Assembly (NCBI GenBank): GCA_964598225.1
Contig: CAZRBG010000054.1
Coordinates: 1 to 39,841 of the forward strand
Length of the DNA stretch: 39,841 bases
Source: SG8-4 sp964598225
GTDB lineage: Bacteria; Planctomycetota; Phycisphaerae; Sedimentisphaerales; Anaerobacaceae
Reading direction: 5' to 3'
Position 1 is the first letter of the stretch; each line of letters starts with the position of its first letter. Both the position numbers and the translations under genes were made by a program. Shown here in pieces: positions 22,069-30,281 of the stretch. Below the pieces are notes generated by a model. It worked only from the letters and a program-made list of their open reading frames with translations, was not told where the DNA came from and did not search any database.

Positions 22069-22497
22069 ATGACAACGACAACAGGACTTAGAACGTTCGA
22101 TCATTCATTAGCAACTACACAAGATTGGCTGAAAGATGTGCAAAAAGAGCTGTCGCTGGCGGATCAGCAACAGGCTTTTGTGGTCACCAGAGCCGTATTG
22201 CATACGTTACGCGACAGGCTGACCGTCGAAGAAGCGGCTCAATTCGCCGCCCAGTTACCGATGCTTTTGCAAGGGCTTTACTACCATGAATGGAAACCGG
22301 CGGACAAGCCTCTAAAGATACGTGACAAAGACGAATTTCTGAGCATCATCGCAGAGAGACTGATGGGCAGACATTCTCCTGAAGAAGCTGCAAAGGCAGT
22401 CTTTAAGGTAACTGAGAAAAGAATGACAGGTGGGGAAATCGAAGATGTCAAAAGAATCCTGCCCGAGGAAATCAGAGAAATATGGCCTGAAAGTTGA
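22069..22497 (+). CDS. DUF2267 family protein
   Basis: A 142-residue helical protein of the DUF2267 family: FDHSLATTQDWLKDVQKEL, VVTRAVLHTLRDRLTVEEAAQFAAQLPMLL, GLYYHEW, then a second four-helix half (SPEEAAKAVFKVTEKRMTGGEIEDVKRILPEEIREIW). Its biochemical role is unknown, but it recurs with BON and CBS proteins in stress-related clusters. The ATG has CGGAGG upstream. Confidence 0.93.
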   Translation: MTTTTGLRTFDHSLATTQDWLKDVQKELSLADQQQAFVVTRAVLHTLRDRLTVEEAAQFAAQLPMLLQGLYYHEWKPADKPLKIRDKDEFLSIIAERLMGRHSPEEAAKAVFKVTEKRMTGGEIEDVKRILPEEIREIWPES

Positions 22498-22587
22498 GCC
22501 GCTTCACTCGAAACAGGTAAATGCGGGCCGCAACAAATACACGCCGTCCGCAGAACAGCACGAAAAACAGCGCAAAAGGAAGTGAAG

Positions 22588-23274
22588 ATGGGCTCAATAA
22601 ACATAATAAATGAAAACGAAACGGTGTTGGCGGATCGCGAACAGGCTGCGGAAATGCTCGGCACACAACTTGTCGATTACAAAAACCGTGAAAATCTGGT
22701 CGTGCTGGGCATCCCTCGCGGGGGAGTTATTGTTGCCGACAAACTTGCGACAAACCTTAATGCGGCACTGGATATTGTGCTGACCCGCAAGATTAGGGCG
22801 CCGCACAATCCCGAATTGGCGATAGGCGCCGTCTCGGAAGACGGAAAGTTGTACACGAAGCAGTCCACCGTCAACACACTAAACGTGACGCAAGAATACA
22901 TAAACCGGGAAAAGGACCATCGGCTGGGCGAGATTGGAGAAAGGAAACAGCGCTATCGTGCGGTACTCCAGAAAGAATCATTGAACGGGAAGGTCGTACT
23001 CCTGACAGACGACGGAGTAGCGACCGGAGCGACTATGCAGGCGGCGATCTGGGCATCTCTTGCCGAATTCCCTGAGAGGCTTATTCTCGCTTTGCCGGTA
23101 GCGCCGCCGGATACGTTAAAACAGTTAGCGGAGGACGCCGATGAGACCATCTGCCTTTCCGCTCCTGCCAATTTCATGGCTATCAGCCAGTTCTACACGT
23201 GTTTCGAACAGGTAGAAGACGAAAAGGTTGTCGAAGTATTGAAAAGGTATTCAAGGGCGGACGTTCATGGATAG
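22588..23274 (+). CDS. Phosphoribosyltransferase domain protein
   Basis: A 228-residue type I PRTase: LVVLGIPRGGVIVADKLA, TRKIRAPHNPELAIGAV, and the PRPP-binding loop VVLLTDDGVATGATMQAA. Such PRTases pair with an alpha/beta hydrolase, either fused or adjacent; the hydrolase gene lies two genes downstream here. The real substrate is not known. Start 22588 has AAGGAAG upstream; a GTG at 22582 is in-frame. It overlaps the PNPOx-like gene by 8 bases. Confidence 0.92.
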   Translation: MGSINIINENETVLADREQAAEMLGTQLVDYKNRENLVVLGIPRGGVIVADKLATNLNAALDIVLTRKIRAPHNPELAIGAVSEDGKLYTKQSTVNTLNVTQEYINREKDHRLGEIGERKQRYRAVLQKESLNGKVVLLTDDGVATGATMQAAIWASLAEFPERLILALPVAPPDTLKQLAEDADETICLSAPANFMAISQFYTCFEQVEDEKVVEVLKRYSRADVHG

Positions 23275-23698
23275 TCAACTGATTAACAAGACGATTAAGT
23301 TTGCGAGAAATGTTGGGTATGTCATCATAGCGACCTGCGATCGAGAAGGTGGGCCTCATATTGCGACGGCCGGCAAGCTCCGGTATGACAGTAGTGATAA
23401 TTTAGTGCGAGTCTCAGAGTGGTTCTGCACTAAAACCGTCGAGAATCTTAACTTGAACAGAAATATAAGTGTGGTAGCCTGGGAGCCTGGAAGAGACATA
23501 GGGTATCAGTTACAGGGTATGGTGGTTGAGATACAAAACAACGCTATCCTGGACGGTTATACGCCCAAAGAAGACCAAATGCACGTCCCGCAGGCACGGC
23601 ACGAGCTTGCGATCGAGGTTGAAAGGATAACCGAATTCAGCCATGCCGTTCACAGCGATGAGAATCTCATGCAAGCACTAAAAGGAACAGAAAGATGA
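23267..23698 (+). CDS. Pyridoxamine 5'-phosphate oxidase-like protein
   Basis: A 143-residue split beta-barrel flavin-binding protein (PNPOx family): GYVIIATCDREGGPHIATAGKL, then TKTVENLNLNRNISVVAWEP and GYQLQGMVVEI. Short members like this bind FMN, F420 or haem; which one cannot be read here. It overlaps both neighbours (8 bases with the PRTase, 4 with the hydrolase), so all three are translated together. Confidence 0.9.
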   Translation: MDSQLINKTIKFARNVGYVIIATCDREGGPHIATAGKLRYDSSDNLVRVSEWFCTKTVENLNLNRNISVVAWEPGRDIGYQLQGMVVEIQNNAILDGYTPKEDQMHVPQARHELAIEVERITEFSHAVHSDENLMQALKGTER

Positions 23699-24741
23699 CG
23701 ACGAAGCTGGAAAAAGCAATAAACCACGAGGAAATACAAATACAGACACCAAAGGCTGTCATCAGAGGCGATCTGTGCATACCGCTCGAATCGCAGGGAA
23801 TCGTAATTTTTGCTCACGGCGCCGGAAGCAGCAGATTCAGCCCGAGAAACAATTACGTCGCCGAAATTTTGCAAAAAGCCGGCTTTGCCACGTTGCTGAT
23901 GGATTTGCTCAGTGAAGAAGAAGACCAGCTCGACATGTTCACCAGGAAACTTCGATTTGATATTCCATTGTTAGCCGGTCGCGTAGATTCAGCTACGCAA
24001 TGGGTTCAACAAGATGGTCGGACAGCGGGACTTTCGATAGGCTATTTTGGCGCGAGCACCGGTGCGGCGGCGGCATTAGTCGCTTCAATACAAAAACCCG
24101 AGAGGATCGGAGCCATTGTCTCTCGCGGAGGCAGGCCGGACCTGGCGGACAACATTCTTGCTGAAGTCAGATCGCCGACGTTGTTGATTGTCGGCTCAAA
24201 AGATGAAACTGTTTTAGAACAAAATCAAATGTCTCTTAAAAAGCTTAACGCGGAAAAAAAGCTGGTTATTATTCCGGGAGCGACGCATCTGTTTGAAGAG
24301 CCCGGCAAGTTGGATGAAGTAGCCGAACACGCCAAAGCCTGGTTTCAAGAATATCTCGTTCGTAAAAAAGACGAAGACGCAAAAGATTGTCCGGGACCTT
24401 TCATCGATTCTTACTCATTCGGACATATGACCGTCAACGGAGAAGAATACGACGAGGACCTTATAATTTTTCCGGACAGGATAAAGGCGCACTGGTGGCG
24501 AGATAACGGCCATACGCTGAGAACGACCGACTTGGAGGACGTTCTCGAATACAAGCCGGAGCTTCTTGTCGTCGGCACCGGTGCGACGGGCAGAATGCAG
24601 ACCGAGCTTCAGACCAAAGACACCCTCAGTCAGGAGGGCATAAGATATGTGGAAGCGCAGACGGGCGATGCAAGAAAGATCTTCAACGAAGAAACGGAAA
24701 AAGGGACCCGCGTGGTGGGCGCCTTCCATTTGACCTGTTAG
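23695..24741 (+). CDS. Fusion of dienelactone-hydrolase-like alpha/beta hydrolase and Mth938-type domain
   Basis: A 348-residue protein with two clear parts. Residues 15-222 are an alpha/beta hydrolase: oxyanion FAHGAGSS, nucleophile Ser121 in FGASTGAAAA, Asp170 (VGSKDETV) and His198 (PGATHLF). Residues about 235-348 are an Mth938/NDUFAF3-like domain: DSYSFGHMTVNGEEYDED, PELLVVGTGATGRMQ and GTRVVGAFHLTC. The second domain is widespread as a single protein, so this fusion is notable. It begins 4 bases before the end of the PNPOx gene. PRTase plus hydrolase pairs are known in stress clusters; the reaction is unknown. Confidence 0.9.
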   Translation: MTTKLEKAINHEEIQIQTPKAVIRGDLCIPLESQGIVIFAHGAGSSRFSPRNNYVAEILQKAGFATLLMDLLSEEEDQLDMFTRKLRFDIPLLAGRVDSATQWVQQDGRTAGLSIGYFGASTGAAAALVASIQKPERIGAIVSRGGRPDLADNILAEVRSPTLLIVGSKDETVLEQNQMSLKKLNAEKKLVIIPGATHLFEEPGKLDEVAEHAKAWFQEYLVRKKDEDAKDCPGPFIDSYSFGHMTVNGEEYDEDLIIFPDRIKAHWWRDNGHTLRTTDLEDVLEYKPELLVVGTGATGRMQTELQTKDTLSQEGIRYVEAQTGDARKIFNEETEKGTRVVGAFHLTC

Positions 24742-24789
24742 GCGTCTCTCGCTGAGTTCAAGGGTTCGATATTTGAGAAAGGAAGATTC

Positions 24790-25380
24790 GTGCAGGTACC
24801 TCCGGAGATTAGTTTCAAAGACGTCAGAAAGACGCCGGAAATAGAGGATTTGATTAATCGCAAGATAGCCGGCCTGGAAAAGATTTGTCGTCACATGATC
24901 AGTTGCAGGGTGGCGGTGGAACAGCCGCAGAAGCATCAGGAAAGAGGAAATCCTTACCAGATCAGGGTAGATGTTACCGTGCCTCCGGCGCATGAGTTGG
25001 TGAGTAAAGAACTGGCGAGTAAAGGCGATATGCACGATCCTCTCGAAACGGTTATAACAAGAGCGTTCGACAGCGCCGAGCGGCAGCTCAAGAAGCTGAC
25101 CGAACGGCAGCGAGGAGAGGTCAAGACGCATCCCCAACAGCAGGTGATGGGAGTTGTATATCAGCTCTTCGACGACCAGGACTATGGGTTTATCAAAACG
25201 GTAGATACGGCCGAGGACGTCTATTTCCATCGCAACAGTGTGTTGCATGGCGATTTCGACAGACTTACGATTGGAACCGGCGTTCGATTTACAGCGGAAG
25301 AGGGCGAAAAGGGTATGCAGGCGAGTTCGGTAGAGATCGCCTACAAGCCCGGGGCCGGCATCGGCATGGAAACCGCCTGA
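24790..25380 (+). CDS. HPF/RaiA ribosome-associated protein with C-terminal cold-shock domain
   Basis: A 196-residue fusion. Residues 1-108 are HPF/RaiA-like (VPPEISFKDVRKTPEIEDLINRKIAGL ... RVAVEQPQ ... RVDVTVPPAHEL ... ITRAFDSAERQL), which binds in the 30S decoding site and stops translation. Residues about 118-187 form a CSD OB-fold (GVVYQLFDDQDYGFIKT with RNP1, VYFHRNSV with RNP2, then GTGVRFTAEEGEKG). It likely hibernates ribosomes and holds RNA under stress. Start is a GTG at 24790 with AAAGGAAG in front. Last gene of the plus-strand operon. Confidence 0.93.
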   Translation: MQVPPEISFKDVRKTPEIEDLINRKIAGLEKICRHMISCRVAVEQPQKHQERGNPYQIRVDVTVPPAHELVSKELASKGDMHDPLETVITRAFDSAERQLKKLTERQRGEVKTHPQQQVMGVVYQLFDDQDYGFIKTVDTAEDVYFHRNSVLHGDFDRLTIGTGVRFTAEEGEKGMQASSVEIAYKPGAGIGMETA

Positions 25381-25389
25381 GAAGCACGT

Positions 25390-26319
25390 TTACTGTTCCG
25401 AGAGCCGCGAAAACAACCGTTCCACGTCCTCCCTGCGGCAAAGTTCGGTTCCGGGCGTCATCACGGCGGCGCTTCCGGCTGCGATGCCGTAGTACACGGC
25501 ATCTCTAAGGGAGTGGCCGCGAGAAAGCGCCAACGTTATTGCCCCGACCATACTGTCACCCGCACCAACGCGACTTCGAATCGGAACACTTGGCGCTCTC
25601 ACTCTTTCGCTCAGTTTTTCCGAAACGACCAACACGCCGGCAGCCCCCAAAGAGACAACAACAACCTCGGCTTTCCCCTTTTCGACCAAATTGCGAGAGA
25701 TTTGCTCCTGATCTCTTTCTTCGTTCAAATTTCCGTCCGCCAGCTCTTTTAGCTCGTTCATATTCGGCTTTAGCAGGAAAACGCCCTCCCGGGCGACCTC
25801 CTTCAATGTTTCTGCTTTGGTATCGAGGATTATCTTTGTGCCTTGTGGTTTCATTTCGCGAACCACTTGTCGATAGAATTCCGAAGATGCTCCAGGCGGC
25901 AGGCTGCCGCTTATGACCAGGTATTTAGGCGGAGGCTGAAAGCTTCTAAGCTTTTCGAGACATCGAATTTGCTCTTCTTGTTTCATTTCCGGTCCCGGCA
26001 TTACGAAGCGGTAAAGCTGCTGGGTCGCTTCTTCAAGCACGGATATATCTTCTCGGGTGCGCCCTTCTATTTCAATGTACTCCTGGGTGATGTCTTTGCC
26101 GGCCAGCAGATTTTGCAGCATCTTACCTGTCGCTCCACCTGCTGCATAGACTGCGGTGGCTTTGCCTCCGAGTTCGTGAATGACACTCGCCACATTTATA
26201 CCCCCGCCGCCCGCTTCGTAAGTCGGGGTGCTGCAGCGCAACTTCTTACCTGCGACCAGTTGCATCACCCCTGCTGAAATGTCTACAGCCGGATTCATCG
26301 TTAATGTCATGATATCCAT
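25390..26319 (-). CDS. pfkB: PfkB-type phosphofructokinase/hexose kinase
   Basis: A 309-residue ribokinase-like sugar kinase close to 1-phosphofructokinase and PfkB. Motifs: GGGGINVAS near 37-45, VISGSLPPG, KPNMNEL, and the anion-hole catalytic motif VGAGDSMVGA with Asp255. It phosphorylates fructose 6-phosphate or a related hexose phosphate. Its end is 9 bases from the end of the HPF-CSD gene, and the two genes converge. In the M. tuberculosis DosR regulon a PfkB lies with a PRTase gene as well. Confidence 0.93.
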   Translation of the reverse strand: MDIMTLTMNPAVDISAGVMQLVAGKKLRCSTPTYEAGGGGINVASVIHELGGKATAVYAAGGATGKMLQNLLAGKDITQEYIEIEGRTREDISVLEEATQQLYRFVMPGPEMKQEEQIRCLEKLRSFQPPPKYLVISGSLPPGASSEFYRQVVREMKPQGTKIILDTKAETLKEVAREGVFLLKPNMNELKELADGNLNEERDQEQISRNLVEKGKAEVVVVSLGAAGVLVVSEKLSERVRAPSVPIRSRVGAGDSMVGAITLALSRGHSLRDAVYYGIAAGSAAVMTPGTELCRREDVERLFSRLSEQ

Positions 26320-26347
26320 ATTAGAGGCCCACCATTATCATTCCTTT

Positions 26348-26393
26348 GCAGGCAGGATTCCAGAAGCGCTTGAACAAATGGATTCCTGCCTGC
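26348..26393. repeat. Dispersed palindromic repeat
   Basis: Arms GCAGGCAGGATTCCA (26348-26362) and TGGATTCCTGCCTGC (26379-26393) are 14 of 15 complementary, with a 16-base loop. The right arm continues as the second nested palindrome CCTGCCTGCGCAGG. This is a common REP-like sequence. Confidence 0.7.
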
Positions 26394-26531
26394 GCAGGAA
26401 TGACAGCTTGACTCTCAATTCGTATGATTTAATTCATCTTCGTTTTTTCAAAAAGAGCTGTCGTGAAGTCTATATTGATTTTGGATCTTACGCAATCAAA
26501 TTGTTATATTGTGGAGTGTGACGAATTAGGA

Positions 26532-26560
26532 TTGACGTCGAGGGGTTCGTTTGCTATATT
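26532..26560 (+). promoter_or_regulatory. Promoter of tRNA-Leu(CAA)
   Basis: TTGACG (26532-26537) and TATATT (26555-26560) are 17 bases apart and lie 29 bases upstream of the tRNA 5' end; both boxes match five of six consensus bases. Confidence 0.7.
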
Positions 26561-26588
26561 GCTTCGTCGTTTGCGAACGGCAAGAGTC

Positions 26589-26672
26589 GCCGAAGTGGCG
26601 GAATTGGCAGACGCGCGGGATTCAAAATCCCGTCCTGGCAACAGGGTGAGGGTTCGACTCCCTCCTTCGGCA
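26589..26672 (+). tRNA. tRNA-Leu (anticodon CAA)
   Basis: Class II tRNA: acceptor GCCGAAG pairs with CTTCGGC, D arm GGCGGAATTGGCAGACGC, anticodon stem CGGGA/TCCCG with loop TTCAAAA (anticodon CAA), long variable arm (TCCTGGCAACAGGGT) and T arm GAGGGTTCGACTCCCTC. Discriminator A at 26672; CCA not encoded. Confidence 0.97.
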
Positions 26673-26724
26673 ATGTTTCATGTCTCGCATCGCCGGGATC
26701 CGTTGGAATTTTCCGGTCTTTTTC

Positions 26725-26754
26725 TTGACGAACCCCCTATAAATATAGTATAAG
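26725..26754 (+). promoter_or_regulatory. Promoter of the large secreted protein gene
   Basis: TTGACG (26725-26730) and TATAAG (26749-26754) with an 18-base spacer. Transcription would begin near 26761, leaving a leader of about 190 bases. Confidence 0.6.
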
Positions 26755-26770
26755 TGAGATCATGAAGATC

Positions 26771-26789
26771 CCGGAGGCGTATCCTCCGG
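26771..26789 (+). promoter_or_regulatory. Hairpin at the 5' end of the leader
   Basis: CCGGAGG (26771-26777) and CCTCCGG (26783-26789) form a perfect 7-bp stem with a 5-base loop about 10 bases after the predicted start of transcription. It would protect the 5' end of the mRNA or fold as a control element. A second palindrome (ctcaaattttgag, near 26845) follows. Confidence 0.5.
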
Positions 26790-26948
26790 AGACGGATTTT
26801 GCCTTGTGTCAGAGCACTTTGCTGCTGGAAGGAAGGAGGCAGTCTCAAATTTTGAGCATTTCCGCACCGCCGGCGCAAATTCCGTTCAAACGAAGGTGAA
26901 ATTCCCGATCGGTCTAACTTACTATTGTTTCTTGAAGGAGGTTATGCA

Positions 26949-29900
26949 ATGTCGAAAAAACTGTTTCTTCTACTGCTGGTGTCGGCTTTTTGTCTGCTCC
27001 CGTCAGCCCGAGCAGCCGAGGTCATCTTTGTCTCGGACCACTACGATGAGCTGGCCGACGGAGTGCAGGACGACATCGGCTTTGTCGAACTGCTTGAGAG
27101 CACGGGCCACACCATCGACAACACGCCGGGCGCTGCATCGGGCGACGGATACTGGCGTACTCTCGACGATGAAAAGATCGCCAGGCTTAACGCGGCAGAC
27201 CTGATAGTCTACAGCCGTAACAGCAACAGCGGCGATTATGACGATGGCGACGAGATAGATCAGTGGAACTCAATCACGACGCCGCTGATATTAATGAGTC
27301 CGTATCTTTCGAGGAGCAGCCGCTGGCTGTGGGTTGATAACACCAGCCTGACCGGCGACGGCGGAACTCCTAAAGTCCAGGTCGAGGACCCCTCTCACCC
27401 ATTGTTCTACGAAATCGAACTGGATGCCGAAAATCAGGTCGAGATTTACGACCAGACCGTCGGTACGGGAACCGTCTCTTTTTACGGCAGCCTCGACGTC
27501 GGCAACGGCACATTGCTTGCCAAGGTCGCGGATGAGGATGAGACGGTCATCGCCGAGTGGGAAGCCGGCGTAGAATACCACTCCGGAGCGGGACAGACCC
27601 CCGCCGGGCCGCGACTTATGTTATTTATGGGTACGCGAGAAGGCGTCGGTTACGGCAGAGGCGAGTACAACGTCAACAAGCAGGGCGAGAAGCTCTTTCT
27701 CAATGCCGTTCAGTATATGCTCGGAGAACTCAAGCGTCTCAAGGCCTCGAATCCCGATCCGAAGGACGGCACTCTTCACCCCGACACATGGGCCAATCTC
27801 AAGTGGACGCCGGGCGATACTGCTGTTTCGCACGACTTCTACTTCGGCACGACTTTTGACGACGTAAATGACGGCGCCGGTGACACTTTCCAGGGGAATG
27901 TGACGGATGATTTTGTTATCGTTGGACTCCCGGGATTCTCTGTTTCCGAACCGCTTTCCGCCGGAACAACCTATTACTGGAGAATCGACGAAGTTGAGGC
28001 CGACGGCACTATTCAAAAAGGCGACACGTGGAGCTTCCTGGTGCCCCCGAAAGAGGCGTACGATCCTGTTCCGGCTAACGGCGCCAAGTTCATCGACACG
28101 AACGTGGAGCTGACCTGGTCGGCCGGCTGGGGCGCCAAGCTGCACACCGTGTACTTCGGCGACAATCTCGACGAAGTCGCCAACGCCACCGGCGGCGCAC
28201 CTCAGGGACAGACTACTTTCGATCCCGGAGAGCTCGAAATAGGCAAGACATATTATTGGAGGGTCGATGAGTTTGATGCAGCAACAACCCTCACCGGCGA
28301 AGTCTGGAGCTTCACGACTGTGACGCCGGGCGGAGGCGTCAGGGCGAGGTACTACGGAAATACGGACCTGACCGGTGACCCCGTGATTAATCGCGTCGAT
28401 CCCGAAATCGACTTCGACTGGGCCGACGATACGCCCGATGCGCTGCTGCAGAATGATTCGTTCTCCGTCAGATGGGCCGGCGAAGTAGAGGTGGCGTTCT
28501 CGGAACCGTACACCTTCTACGCCAACACCGACGACGGTGTCCGGCTCTGGGTCAACGACGAGCTGGTCGTCAACAGATGGGTCGACCGCCGCTCGGCAAC
28601 CGAGGCAAAAGGCACGATCGAACTCGAGGGCGGCAGGCGGTACTCATTGGTTATGGAGTATTATGACAGCGGCGGAACGGCAGTTGCACAGTTGTCGTGG
28701 GAAAGCCCCACGGTTCCCAAACAGATAGTGCCTCAGGCTGCGCTTTCACTGCCCGTCAGGGCCAGCGGGCCCAATCCTCGCAACGAGGCAACCGGCACCA
28801 GGACTGCACCGGTCCTTACATGGAATCCCGGCGAGAATGCTGCGTCCCATGAAGTGTACTTCGGCACCGACCCCGATGCCGTGTTGAACGCCACCAAGGC
28901 GTCGCCCGAATACAGGGGCTCCAAAGCACTCGGCGAGGAGAGTTACGATCCGGGCAAACTCGAGTGGGATACGCCGTACTTCTGGCGCATCGACGAAGTC
29001 AACAACGTCAATCCGGACAGCCCGTGGGTGGGCAGCGTATGGTCCTTCACGACGGGTAATTTCCTCGTCGTGGATGACTTCGAGACCTATACCGACAACG
29101 ATGCCGACGGCGAAGCGATCTGGCAGCACTGGATCGACGGCTTCGGCGTCGCCACAAACGGCTCTCAGGTCGGTTATGTGATGCCGACTTATGTCGAGCT
29201 TACGGTAGTCCGCGATGGAAGCCGTCAGTCGATGCCGTTCTTCTACAATAATACCGCCGGCGTGACAAACTCGGAGGCGGAATTGGAGCTGAATGCTACG
29301 CGTGACTGGACCGAAGAAGGCGTCGGTGAATTGTCGATATGGTTCCAGGGACAGCCGGCATCTGTCGGCGGCTTCATCGAGGGACCGGTCGGCACGTATA
29401 CAATGACAGGGGCCGGAGCGGACATCTGGGGTGCCTCGGACGAGTTCCATTATGCCTATAAGACTCTGTCGGGCACCGGTTCGATCACGGTCAAGGTCGA
29501 GAGCCTGGAGAACACCCACGCCTTTGCCAAGGCGGGAGTAATGATCCGTAATTCGCTCGATCCGGATGCGGCCAATGCGGCCCTGCTGCTTACGCCCGAA
29601 AACGGCGTCAGGTTCCAGTATCGCCAGAACGCAGGCGACAATACCGAGCGCGATTTCGACGATACGCTCGTCGCTCCATATTGGGTCAAACTCGAGCGCG
29701 ACGTCGGAGGAACATTCAGGGCATCTACTTCTGCGGACGGTTTCAACTGGGAGCCGATGACGCTGAGGCCCGCGGTAACGATGGATACTAACGTTTATAT
29801 CGGATTGGCCCTGACCAGTCATGCCGCAGATGTTACCTGCGAGGCGGTTGTCTCGAGCGTGACGACCACCGGAAACGTGACCGGCCAGTGGACCAACCAG

Positions 29901-30179
29901 GACATCGGTATCGCCAGTAACGCTCCCGAGCCGCTTTACGTTGCGGTCTCGAATGCGACCGGCGCACCTGCGATTGTTGTCCATGAAGATCCGGCAGCGG
30001 CTACGATTGACACCTGGACCGAATGGGTCATACCGCTTCAGGCGTTCTCTGATAAGGGTATCAACCTGACCAACGTAGACAGCATTGCTATCGGCCTGGG
30101 CGCCAATAGCGGTGTTGCATCAAGCGGCGGCTCAGGCAAGATGTACTTCGACGACATAAGGCTGTATCGGCCCAGATAG
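26949..30179 (+). CDS. Very large secreted modular protein (FN3-like repeats, PA14, split C-terminal domain)
   Basis: 1076 residues. The signal peptide is MSKKLFLLLLVSAFCLLPSARA. Mature domains: N-terminal alpha/beta domain (about 23-260, VIFVSDHYDELADG), two FN3-like modules (262-440, each ending YYWRIDEV or YYWRVDEF), PA14 (about 463-594, FYANTDDGVRLWVNDELVVNRW), a third FN3-like module (604-703), and a C-terminal domain beginning FLVVDDFETYTDND. That last domain is split by a DUF1349-like insert (about 805-970, GTYTMTGAGADIWG ... AGVMIRNSLD) and resumes with WTEWVIPLQAFSD and KMYFDDIRLYRP. The design suggests glycan binding outside the cell. AAGGAGG sets the start. Gly- and Asp-rich sequence and no catalytic site are seen. 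Confidence 0.9.
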   Translation: MSKKLFLLLLVSAFCLLPSARAAEVIFVSDHYDELADGVQDDIGFVELLESTGHTIDNTPGAASGDGYWRTLDDEKIARLNAADLIVYSRNSNSGDYDDGDEIDQWNSITTPLILMSPYLSRSSRWLWVDNTSLTGDGGTPKVQVEDPSHPLFYEIELDAENQVEIYDQTVGTGTVSFYGSLDVGNGTLLAKVADEDETVIAEWEAGVEYHSGAGQTPAGPRLMLFMGTREGVGYGRGEYNVNKQGEKLFLNAVQYMLGELKRLKASNPDPKDGTLHPDTWANLKWTPGDTAVSHDFYFGTTFDDVNDGAGDTFQGNVTDDFVIVGLPGFSVSEPLSAGTTYYWRIDEVEADGTIQKGDTWSFLVPPKEAYDPVPANGAKFIDTNVELTWSAGWGAKLHTVYFGDNLDEVANATGGAPQGQTTFDPGELEIGKTYYWRVDEFDAATTLTGEVWSFTTVTPGGGVRARYYGNTDLTGDPVINRVDPEIDFDWADDTPDALLQNDSFSVRWAGEVEVAFSEPYTFYANTDDGVRLWVNDELVVNRWVDRRSATEAKGTIELEGGRRYSLVMEYYDSGGTAVAQLSWESPTVPKQIVPQAALSLPVRASGPNPRNEATGTRTAPVLTWNPGENAASHEVYFGTDPDAVLNATKASPEYRGSKALGEESYDPGKLEWDTPYFWRIDEVNNVNPDSPWVGSVWSFTTGNFLVVDDFETYTDNDADGEAIWQHWIDGFGVATNGSQVGYVMPTYVELTVVRDGSRQSMPFFYNNTAGVTNSEAELELNATRDWTEEGVGELSIWFQGQPASVGGFIEGPVGTYTMTGAGADIWGASDEFHYAYKTLSGTGSITVKVESLENTHAFAKAGVMIRNSLDPDAANAALLLTPENGVRFQYRQNAGDNTERDFDDTLVAPYWVKLERDVGGTFRASTSADGFNWEPMTLRPAVTMDTNVYIGLALTSHAADVTCEAVVSSVTTTGNVTGQWTNQDIGIASNAPEPLYVAVSNATGAPAIVVHEDPAAATIDTWTEWVIPLQAFSDKGINLTNVDSIAIGLGANSGVASSGGSGKMYFDDIRLYRPR

Positions 30180-30212
30180 CGCTTGAAGTACCGTTGCTAT
30201 GGCTAATTGACA

Positions 30213-30257
30213 CCAAGGGGCCTGCGTCGAACAGCTCGGCGCAGGCCCTTATTGTTT
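30213..30257 (+). terminator. Rho-independent terminator
   Basis: GGGCCTGCG (30218-30226) and CGCAGGCCC (30240-30248) form a perfect 9-bp stem followed by TTATTGTTT, 38 bases after the end of the large secreted protein gene. Confidence 0.8.
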
Positions 30258-30281
30258 GTCTCGCCGTCCGCCTCCGGCGGG

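Noticed and set aside
28746..29984. A 412-codon minus-strand open frame
   Set aside because: It lies antisense inside the modular secreted protein, whose domains are clear; shadow of GC-rich coding.
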